Source: an uncultured delta proteobacterium (GTDB taxonomy: Bacteria > Myxococcota_A > Polyangia > Polyangiales > Polyangiaceae). Taken from it: a DNA stretch of 33,898 bases. The stretch covers positions 1 to 33,898 of the forward strand of contig CAIVJW010000150.1 of assembly GCA_903906315.1 (NCBI GenBank). Direction: 5' to 3'. This document shows positions 7,651 to 13,973 of the stretch, one piece after another. The position numbers and the translations under genes are program-made. The first letter of the stretch is position 1. Each line of letters starts with the position of its first letter. The notes below the pieces were generated by a model. It was not told where the DNA came from. It saw nothing but the letters and a program-made list of their open reading frames with translations, and made no database searches.

Positions 7651-7818
7651 GCGAGGATCGCCCGAACGGGCGCGAGGATCCGCCAAAGGGGCGCGAGGAT
7701 CGCCCGAACGGGCGCGAGGATCCGCCAAAGGGGCGCGAGGATCGCCCGAACGGGCGCGAGGATCCGCAAAAGGGGCGCGAGGATCGCCCGAACGGGCGCG
7801 AGGATCGGCCAAGGAGAC
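7651..7818. repeat. Tandem repeat, 42-bp period of two 21-bp half units
   Basis: Eight 21-bp half units begin with gcgaggat at 7651, 7672, 7693, 7714, 7735, 7756, 7777 and 7798. Odd units continue cgcccgaacgggc and even units ccgccaaaggggc, which gives a 42-bp period repeated four times. The last even unit is degenerate. Because 21 is a multiple of three, all six frames stay open and produce spurious repetitive frames such as ADPRARSGDPRAP on the minus strand. There are no unique spacers, so it is not CRISPR. It lies between two genes and is probably a minisatellite formed by slippage. Confidence 0.9.
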
Positions 7819-7826
7819 GCGAGGGA

Positions 7827-7949
7827 TCAGCTCGGCGAGGCGCCGTTCGGCTTCGCGTCTGCGGCGGCGGGCTCGGCGACGGCCTTGCGCGTGGCGGCGG
7901 CGTTCCTCGGTGTTGGCGTGGGCTTCTTCGTGGCGAGCTTCTTCGGCAT
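7827..7949 (-). CDS. Small Lys/Ala/Pro-rich basic protein
   Basis: A 40-residue frame begins MPKKLATKKPTPTPRNAA and ends in an Ala-rich tail, which recalls the short histone-H1-like or DNA-compacting tails common in myxobacteria. The start has a good ribosome binding site: GAGGAG lies 4 nt before ATG 7949. The stop is TGA at 7827-7829. No domain was recognised, and composition alone cannot prove function. An alternative is a decayed end of a larger gene, but the well-placed Shine-Dalgarno sequence argues for an independent small gene. Confidence 0.5.
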   Translation of the reverse strand: MPKKLATKKPTPTPRNAAATRKAVAEPAAADAKPNGASPS

Positions 7950-8145
7950 CAGGCTCCTCGTGACGTGGGAGGGTGCGACGAGGACGGAGGAGCGCGGACG
8001 AGGAGAGGGCGCGTCAACGAGAGCGTGGCGCGCCGATGGATCGGTTGGAGCCGGCGTCGGCGCGGGGGTGGCCGCTGGTCGGCGTGCGCCGGCGCGTGCC
8101 GGAATGCGATAACGTCCGCCGAAGGCTCGAAGGGCGAGAACGACG

Positions 8146-8455
8146 ATGACGACGCTCGAGATCCAGGGGTTTGCGCGCCTCGCCGACGTGTCGATCCCGT
8201 TCGGCGACCTGACCGTGCTCGTGGGGCCGCAAGGATCGGGCAAGAGCCTCGCGGCGCAGTGGCTCGAGGCGGCGATCGACGGAAAGCGCATCATCGCCGA
8301 GCTGGCGAGTGGTACTGGATCGCGTCGGGAGCGATCGACTTCGTGCCCCACGACAAGAAGACCTCCCCGCCGAGGCACGCAAAGGCGACTTCGTCCTCGA
8401 GCTCACCGAGGGCAGGGATCGCCCGCGCGAGACGGCGACGACGCAGGCCGCCTGA
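8146..8455 (+). pseudogene. Decayed AAA-family ATPase with frameshifts
   Basis: ATG 8146 starts a typical ABC/AAA-type ATPase N-terminus ('LEIQGFARLADVSIPFGDLT') with Walker A 'GPQGSGKS' at residues 27-34. After about 54 residues the frame degenerates. A second frame continues with 'GEWYWIASGAIDFVPHDKK', and a third ends 'DLPAEARKGDFVLELTEGRD' before TGA 8453-8455. Three coding-like pieces in three frames within 310 bp, with no Walker B, indicate a gene reduced by deletion and frameshift. The pieces might alternatively come from two unrelated genes. Confidence 0.6.
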
Positions 8456-8628
8456 GCCGCGGTGCGCACCCCTCCCTGAGCCGGCGAAGCCGGCGATTGG
8501 GGAGCGGCCGGCCGCGCGCAGGCGCGCAGCGCCGAGCACGGACGGGGGGTGGGCATCGAATGCTCCGCCCGGTCGGGTCCCCGCATCGTCGCCGACACCT
8601 GCCGCAAGACTTTCTCCCGACACGCACC

Positions 8629-8634
8629 TAGATT
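8629..8634 (+). promoter_or_regulatory. Possible -10 box TAGATT
   Basis: TAGATT lies 32 nt before the lipoprotein ATG at 8667. A leader transcript with an AGGA-type ribosome binding site (from about 8653) would follow. No strong -35 is visible. Confidence 0.25.
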
Positions 8635-8666
8635 GCTCGGACCCCCCAGCGTCAGGATCGCATCGC

Positions 8667-9605
8667 ATGACACTCGCCGGCCGACCCCTCTCCCTGCTCC
8701 TCGTTGCTGCGGCGCTGTCCTCGGGCGCGTGCGCCGCCGGGAGCGCGGGATCCACCTCCGGCGCCGGCGGCGGCGGGGCCACGTCCGGGGAGGGCGGCTC
8801 CGGCACCGGCACCGGCACGACGGGAGCCGGCGGCGCCGAGCCGATGATCGACGCGGGCGGGACGGGCGGCGGCGGGCCGGGGGGCGGCTGCTCGGTCGCG
8901 GCGACGCGCGTCTACCTGCTCGCCAAGGGACAGGAGCTCCACAGCTTCGACCCGGCGACGCTCGCGCTGTCGAAGGTCGGCGCGCTCGCCTGCCCCGGCA
9001 GCGGCGCGGCCACGCCGTTCTCGATGTCGGTCGACCGATCGGGCAAGGCCTGGGTGCTCTACAACGACGGGCAGCTCTTCAACGTCGACACGGAGACCGC
9101 GGCTTGCCAGAAGACGGCGTTCGTCTCGGGGCAGGGCGGGTTCACGAAGTTCGGCATGGGCTTCGTCTCCGACGCCGTCGGCGGGGACGCCGAGAGCCTC
9201 TACGTCGCGAACGCGGACGGCATCGCGAAGCTCGACACGACCACGCTCTCGATCGCGCCGATCGGCGCCTTCGGCTTTGCCGCGATGGCCGAGCTGACCG
9301 GCACCGCCGACGCGCGCCTGTTCGGCTTCTTCTACGGCTTTCCGCCGTACATCGCCCAGATCGACAAGGCGACCTCGAAGCCCCTGGCGGAGGCGCCGCT
9401 CGACACGATCGACGCGGGGACGGGCTTCGCGTTCGCCTTCTGGGGCGGCGATTTCTGGATCTTCACGGCGACGAGCGACTCCGACTCGCAGATCCACCGG
9501 TACGCGCCCGCGACGCAGGCCACGACCCAGGTGAAGGCGAGCGTCGGCTTCAAGGTCGTCGGCGCCGGCGTGTCGACCTGCGCCCCGCTCGAGGTCCCGA
9601 AGTGA
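8667..9605 (+). CDS. Gly-rich-linker lipoprotein with propeller-like domain
   Basis: A 312-residue secreted lipoprotein. It has a hydrophobic signal peptide ending in the lipobox-like 'LSSGAC', a Gly/Ser/Thr/Ala linker (about residues 25-75), then a globular region with repeated short beta motifs such as 'VYLLAKGQELHSFDPATLAL', 'AWVLYNDGQLFNVDTET', 'SLYVANADGIAKLDTTTL' and 'IAQIDKATSKPL'. These 'value on x from y' strands suggest a six- or seven-bladed beta-propeller like those in NHL/YncE-type proteins, with no catalytic motif visible. The mature part has about four Cys. It is probably held at the outer membrane. ATG 8667 has AGGA a little upstream. The Gly-rich lipoprotein linker is a hallmark of Polyangiales genomes. 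Its function is unknown. Confidence 0.75.
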   Translation: MTLAGRPLSLLLVAAALSSGACAAGSAGSTSGAGGGGATSGEGGSGTGTGTTGAGGAEPMIDAGGTGGGGPGGGCSVAATRVYLLAKGQELHSFDPATLALSKVGALACPGSGAATPFSMSVDRSGKAWVLYNDGQLFNVDTETAACQKTAFVSGQGGFTKFGMGFVSDAVGGDAESLYVANADGIAKLDTTTLSIAPIGAFGFAAMAELTGTADARLFGFFYGFPPYIAQIDKATSKPLAEAPLDTIDAGTGFAFAFWGGDFWIFTATSDSDSQIHRYAPATQATTQVKASVGFKVVGAGVSTCAPLEVPK

Positions 9606-9646
9606 CCGTGACGTGCCCCCCGCGCGCGGTGGTCCTGCGCGCCCCG

Positions 9647-9652
9647 TAGGAT
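9647..9652 (+). promoter_or_regulatory. Possible -10 box TAGGAT before VWA lipoprotein
   Basis: TAGGAT sits 50 nt upstream of ATG 9703 in a non-coding gap and repeats the TAnnnT pattern found before other genes. It would leave a leader of about 40 nt. Confidence 0.3.
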
Positions 9653-9702
9653 AGGTCGTTTCCCGCGGCGCCCCGTGCGACGCCGCCCAGCCGGAGCTCC
9701 TC

Positions 9703-11409
9703 ATGCGCCTCGTGCCTCGAAGCCTCGTCCTCGCGTCCGCCATGCTCGTCGCGTGCGCGGCGTCCGAGCAGGTCACCGACCCGGGATCCGGCGACGGCGC
9801 CGGCGGGGCGTCGACCACCGGCACGGGGGGCGCGGCGGGCAGCGGCGGCCAGCTCGCGAGCGGCGGCGCGGCCGCCGGCGGGCAGCACGCGGGCGGCGCC
9901 GGTGGGCGCGGTGGTCAGGGCGGGGCCGGCGGCGGTGGGATTCCGTGCGTCGCGCCGTCCGCCGACTGCAACCACGACGCCGCGGACGGCTGCGAGTCGG
10001 ACCTCGACCTCGACCCGACGAGCTGCGGCGCGTGCGGGACGGTCTGCCCCGCGAAGCAGAACGGCAAGGCGACGTGCGAGGGCGGCGTCTGCGCGAGCGC
10101 CTGCGCGCCGGGCTTCGCCGATTGCAACGGCGTGGCGGGCGACGGCTGCGAGGTGAGCACCGCGAACGACGTGGGCAACTGCGGCGCCTGCGGTCACGCC
10201 TGTTCCCCGGGGCCGAACGCGCCCGCCGCGTGCCAGGCGGGCACCTGCTACCTCGTCTGTCCCCCGAAGACCGGGGACTGCGACGGCAACGCGGTCAATG
10301 GATGTGAGCAGGACCTGCTCGTCGACCCGGCGAACTGCGGCGCGTGCCACAAGGACTGCGGCGGCGCCGGGTGCGTGCAGGGATCGTGCTCGTGCGCGAG
10401 CGAGACCCAGCAGGGCAACCCCGTCCCGCTCGACGTGTTCCTCATGATCGACCGGTCGAGCTCGATGTCGAGCCTCGTGGTCGGCGGCGGGACGCGCTGG
10501 ACCGCCGTCACGACGGCCCTGACGGCGTTCTTCGACGATCCGCAGAACGCGGCCGTCGGCGTCGGCATGCAGTACTTCGCGCTGCCCTACTCGGTGCCGC
10601 CCCCCGACGGCTGCACCACCGACGCGGACTGCCTGGGCTACGCGCCGTGCGTGTTCTTCTCGTGCGACGGCAACGGCGGCAGCACCGACTCGTGCGACGC
10701 CGCCGACTACGCCAAGGCCGACGTCGAGATCGCGCCGCTCGACGCCGCGCAGCGCGCCGCGCTCGAGTCCTCGATCGCCGCGCACCAGCCGCAGCACGAC
10801 ACGCCGACCGCGCCCGCGCTCGAGGGCGCGATCCAGCACGCGAGCGCGTGGGCGAAGGCGCACCCGACGCACGTCACGGTCGTCGTGCTCGCGACCGACG
10901 GCAAGCCCACCGAGTGCACGGTCACCGCGCCCGCCGAGGTCGCGAAGATCGCGGCGGCCGGCGTCGCGGCGAGCCCGAGCGTCAAGACGTTCGTCATCGG
11001 CGTCGGCCCGTCGCTGCAGTCGCTCGACGCCATCGCGGCCGGCGGGGGCACGGGCGCCGCGTTCCTCGTCGACTCGAACGCGAACGTGGTCCAGCAGTTT
11101 GGCGCCGCGCTCGCCCAGATCCACAAGTCCGCGCTCGGCTGCGAGTACGCGATCCCCGTCCCGAAGCAGGGCAAGCTCGACTACCAGAAGGTCAACGTCG
11201 AATACACGCCGGGCAATGGCGGCGCTCCGCAGCTGCTCTCGAACGTGGCCAATCAGGCGGCGTGCGATCCGAACACGGGTGGCTGGTATTACGACGACAA
11301 CCTCGATCCGAAGAAGATCCTCCTCTGCGACGCGAGCTGCGCGCAGATCGGCGCGGACGCGAAGGCGAAGATCGACGTCGTCCTCGGCTGCGCGACCGTG
11401 CACCTGTAG
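9703..11409 (+). CDS. Cys-repeat and von Willebrand A domain lipoprotein
   Basis: A 568-residue lipoprotein: signal peptide with lipobox 'MLVAC', a Gly-rich linker (about 25-84), then three copies of a Cys-rich module (about 85-235) of the form DC...GCE..L..D...CGACG..C....C..G.C. The module is widespread in myxobacteria and is sometimes mis-named tryptophan synthase alpha chain. A VWA domain (about 244-455) follows, with a metal-ion-dependent adhesion site Asp250-x-Ser252-x-Ser254 in 'LMIDRSSSMSS', the Thr region 'HDTPTAPALEGAIQHA' and 'VLATDGKPTEC'. The MIDAS looks intact, so it should bind a divalent metal and possibly a protein ligand. The C-terminal part (about 470-568) has more Cys, probably in disulfides. 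It is likely an adhesive or scaffold protein on the cell surface. It converges with the next minus-strand gene, with a gap of 19 nt. Confidence 0.85.
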   Translation: MRLVPRSLVLASAMLVACAASEQVTDPGSGDGAGGASTTGTGGAAGSGGQLASGGAAAGGQHAGGAGGRGGQGGAGGGGIPCVAPSADCNHDAADGCESDLDLDPTSCGACGTVCPAKQNGKATCEGGVCASACAPGFADCNGVAGDGCEVSTANDVGNCGACGHACSPGPNAPAACQAGTCYLVCPPKTGDCDGNAVNGCEQDLLVDPANCGACHKDCGGAGCVQGSCSCASETQQGNPVPLDVFLMIDRSSSMSSLVVGGGTRWTAVTTALTAFFDDPQNAAVGVGMQYFALPYSVPPPDGCTTDADCLGYAPCVFFSCDGNGGSTDSCDAADYAKADVEIAPLDAAQRAALESSIAAHQPQHDTPTAPALEGAIQHASAWAKAHPTHVTVVVLATDGKPTECTVTAPAEVAKIAAAGVAASPSVKTFVIGVGPSLQSLDAIAAGGGTGAAFLVDSNANVVQQFGAALAQIHKSALGCEYAIPVPKQGKLDYQKVNVEYTPGNGGAPQLLSNVANQAACDPNTGGWYYDDNLDPKKILLCDASCAQIGADAKAKIDVVLGCATVHL

Positions 11410-11428
11410 GGCCTGCGCGCCGATCGCG

Positions 11429-12601
11429 TCACGGCGCGTGGCTCACCCACTCGAGCTGCGTCACGAACTCGCCCTTGCCCACGCAGTCGCGGATGCGCGT
11501 GGGCGCGTCGGCCTCGGAGCCGTCGGCCGCGACGATCTCGACGTGGGCGCAGTTGTTCGCCGCGTCGTCGAGGAGGTAGACGACGCGGGTGCCGTCGGGC
11601 GAGTAGCGCGCGCGGCCAGCCTGCCGGTCGACGACGAGCACGGGGTCGCTCCCGTCGGGCTTCGAGGACCACAGCGTGCCCTGGTCGGCGTAGTCGGTGT
11701 AGAGCATTCGACCCCCGTCCGGCGAGAGGCGCGGCCCGTCGGCGCTCGGTCGCACGTCGACGGAGGGGCCTTGAGGCAGCGGCTCCCTGGACAGGAAGCG
11801 TGCCTGTTTGCCGCCCGAGATGGCGATTCGCGTGAAGAAGATCGCGGCCTCGTCGGGCGTCGGCGCGGGGTGGAGCGTCATCTGCCCGGCAGCGTCGGGC
11901 GCGAGGAACTCGAAGGCGAGGGTCGCCAGGTCGATGCGGCCGATGCGGTATCCCTTGCTCGAGAAGTCTGCCTGGAAGTCGTAGCGGCGACAGACGTAGA
12001 GGTATTTTTCGCCCGGGCCGAAGAGGTGACACTCGTCGTTGAGGTTGCCCTTCGCGACGAGGGTGACCGACTGCGACGCGGCGTCGTAGACCCACGAGTG
12101 CTGGATGGCGTCGCCGAGCGCGAGGCCATAGTGCTTCTCCTGCTCGGGATCGCCGCAGGCGAACGCGATCCGGTCGCCGGTCGGCGTCGCGCCGAGCGAC
12201 CAGATCCGGTACGCGCGGAAGACCTCCTGGGCGCCCGCGCCGTCGGGCGACATGGCGAGCACGCGGTTCGGGGTGCTCTGCCAGTCGTTGAAGAGGATCG
12301 ACTCGCCCGCGGGCAGGGGAAGGTGCGGCGCGAACTGGATGTCGGCGGCGGTCGGCGTGTACTCGGCGCCGCCGCCCGCGCCGCCGCTCCCGCCCGCGCT
12401 CCCGCCTGCGCCGCCGCTCCCGCCCGCGCCCCCGTGCTCGCCGCCGCCGCCATGGCCGCCCGCGCCGCCCGCGCCGCCGAGGCCCGTCGTGGTGGCGGTC
12501 GTCGTGGCGGTCGTCGCCGTCGTGGTGGCGTCGGTCGAGCCGCACGCGGCCGCGAAGGCGCCGAGGAACGCGGCGACGGAGAGGATCCGGGGGCTACGCA
12601 T
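11429..12601 (-). CDS. PD40/TolB-like beta-propeller lipoprotein
   Basis: A 390-residue lipoprotein: signal peptide and lipobox 'FAAAC', a Thr-rich then Gly-rich linker (about 22-80), and a beta-propeller built from PD40/WD40-like blades. Blades are recognised by 'AMSPDGAGAQEV', 'GATPTGDRIAFACGDPE', 'RLSPDGGRMLYTDYADQGTL', 'SSKPDGSDPVLV' and 'RYSPDGTRVVYLLDD'. These are the TolB-type signature of a sheet edge with SPDG turns. No peptidase domain follows, so it is not a DPP IV-like enzyme. It is probably a periplasmic or outer-membrane binding protein. It ends 19 nt from the stop of the VWA gene on the other strand, and no convincing terminator hairpin was seen between the two. Confidence 0.8.
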   Translation of the reverse strand: MRSPRILSVAAFLGAFAAACGSTDATTTATTATTTATTTGLGGAGGAGGHGGGGEHGGAGGSGGAGGSAGGSGGAGGGAEYTPTAADIQFAPHLPLPAGESILFNDWQSTPNRVLAMSPDGAGAQEVFRAYRIWSLGATPTGDRIAFACGDPEQEKHYGLALGDAIQHSWVYDAASQSVTLVAKGNLNDECHLFGPGEKYLYVCRRYDFQADFSSKGYRIGRIDLATLAFEFLAPDAAGQMTLHPAPTPDEAAIFFTRIAISGGKQARFLSREPLPQGPSVDVRPSADGPRLSPDGGRMLYTDYADQGTLWSSKPDGSDPVLVVDRQAGRARYSPDGTRVVYLLDDAANNCAHVEIVAADGSEADAPTRIRDCVGKGEFVTQLEWVSHAP

Positions 12602-12718
12602 GATGCGCGAGCATCGGGGAGGCTCGCGAGGCCGTCAACGCGGCGTCGGTGCGGACCCGGGCCTGCGCCCGGCGCATCGGGCGGGGCCGCCGCCGCCCGA
12701 GGGCCTCGGGCGCGCTCG

Positions 12719-13753
12719 TCAGGCGTCGCCGGAGGCGTCGCGGGCGGGCTCGGCGAGCGCGTAGTAGACGTTGAGCTTGTCGCGGTCGCCGAGCCCGACG
12801 CAGATCCAGCGGAAATCCAGGGTGAACGCGGCCTCGAGCCTCGCCACGGCGGGGTGCCGCGCGAGCCGATCCGCGATCGGCGGCAGGGCGCGCACCTCGC
12901 GCCAGGGCAGCTCGCACTCGGCGAGGCCGAGGTCGATCTCGACCGGGTGGCGCACGCCGTCGTCGCCCGGGCCGGCGAGGCGGTGGACGGTCAGTAGCTC
13001 GCCGATCTCGTCGACGCCCGCGGCCGCGAGCGCTTCGACGATCGGGCAGGGCCCGAGCCGAGCGATCACCTCGCGCGTCGCGGTCGGCGGGTGGGAGAAA
13101 TAGAGCTTCGCGCCCGCGAGGCCGTGCGCGCCGAGGTCGAGGCCGACGAGGTGCAGCTCGCCGGCGTCGGCGAGCTCGGCGCCGAGCGGGCGGCCGAGCA
13201 TCGCGCTCGCGAGGTCGAGCGCCGCGGCGCGCGCGCCGGGCCGGAGCTGCAGCCAGAGCTTGGCCCGCGTGGCGCCGTCGCCGTCGTCGGCGTAGCCGAA
13301 CAGCACCTCCGTGGCGAGCGGGCTCCGGGCGGCGCGCAGCACCCGCCGGCTCGCCTCGATGGCCGCGTCGCCGAGGGGGCGGGCGAAGTCGATCAACGTC
13401 GCCGCGGTGCCCGCGGGATCGCGCCCGACGTCCGGCAGGGCGTACGAGAAGCGCAGCAGGCGCAGCGCGCCGCGGTCGCACGAGAACGAGGGCTCGAGGA
13501 CGTTCCAGCGGTGGACGTGGTCGCGCGCGAACCGGGTCAGGATCGCGTCCGTGAGCGCGTCGAGGCGCGCGCCCCGGGCGCCGGACTCGCGCGCGAGCCA
13601 GTCGATCAGCGCGCGCGCACGCCCGAGGTCCACCCCGCGGATCGGCGCGTGGCAGCGGGGATAGTCGGGATCGGGCTCGCCGCGCGCCTCGCAGCCGGCT
13701 CGCGCCCCGCAGCCGGTGCAGCGGGCGAGGGGCAAGCGGCTCCCGCTGCGCAT
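12719..13753 (-). CDS. Unrecognised protein with N-terminal four-Cys cluster
   Basis: A 344-residue protein from ATG 13753; GTG 13756 and GTG 13762 are alternatives. The N-terminus has 'ARCTGCGARAGCE' and a later 'YPRCHAPI', four Cys in a CxxCx5Cx12C arrangement that could hold zinc or an Fe-S cluster. The body contains repeated beta-hairpin-like motifs ending in K-L-[WY]/Y-[FY]: 'RAKLWLQLRPG', 'GLAGAKLYFSHPP' and 'DKLNVYYALAEPA'. This rhythm is reminiscent of ABBA-fold aromatic prenyltransferases, but I cannot confirm that. There is no signal peptide. A TACGCT box lies 7 nt before GTG 13756. The gene stands alone, divergent from the downstream kinase. Confidence 0.65.
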   Translation of the reverse strand: MRSGSRLPLARCTGCGARAGCEARGEPDPDYPRCHAPIRGVDLGRARALIDWLARESGARGARLDALTDAILTRFARDHVHRWNVLEPSFSCDRGALRLLRFSYALPDVGRDPAGTAATLIDFARPLGDAAIEASRRVLRAARSPLATEVLFGYADDGDGATRAKLWLQLRPGARAAALDLASAMLGRPLGAELADAGELHLVGLDLGAHGLAGAKLYFSHPPTATREVIARLGPCPIVEALAAAGVDEIGELLTVHRLAGPGDDGVRHPVEIDLGLAECELPWREVRALPPIADRLARHPAVARLEAAFTLDFRWICVGLGDRDKLNVYYALAEPARDASGDA

Positions 13754-13763
13754 CACGCGCACG

Positions 13764-13769
13764 AGCGTA
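13764..13769 (-). promoter_or_regulatory. -10-like box TACGCT for minus-strand gene
   Basis: The box is 7 nt from GTG 13756 and 10 nt from ATG 13753 on the minus strand, matching the short box-to-start distance seen elsewhere. A TAGGAG box for the opposite direction is about 30 nt away (13797-13802), which would make this a compact divergent promoter. Confidence 0.3.
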
Positions 13770-13796
13770 CCAGAGGCGAGCGAGCGCCCGGCGTGC

Positions 13797-13802
13797 TAGG
13801 AG
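13797..13802 (+). promoter_or_regulatory. Possible -10 box TAGGAG for kinase operon
   Basis: The context gtgcTAGGAG is like the other putative -10 elements. It would start a transcript near 13810, giving a leader of roughly 160 nt before the kinase ATG 13974. A 55-codon frame (GTG 13810 to TGA 13977) fills that leader. Confidence 0.3.
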
Positions 13803-13973
13803 CCGACGCGTGCTGGATCCTCCGCGCGTGCTCCGCGCTTGGCGGGCCTCTCGAGGTCGCGCAGGGGGCGTCGCCCTCGCCCGGGTTTCGCCGATCCGCC
13901 GCGGGAGCCGCCGGTCGGGCCGCGTGCTACCCGTCCACCCGTCCGAGGCCGCCCAGGCCGCCCCTGCCCGTCG

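Noticed and set aside
7651-7818. CRISPR array
   Set aside because: The 21/42-bp units are contiguous without unique spacers and no cas genes are present.
9550-11403. 617-residue minus-strand frame opposite the VWA gene
   Set aside because: Arg/Ala/Val-rich shadow; the plus strand has clear domains.
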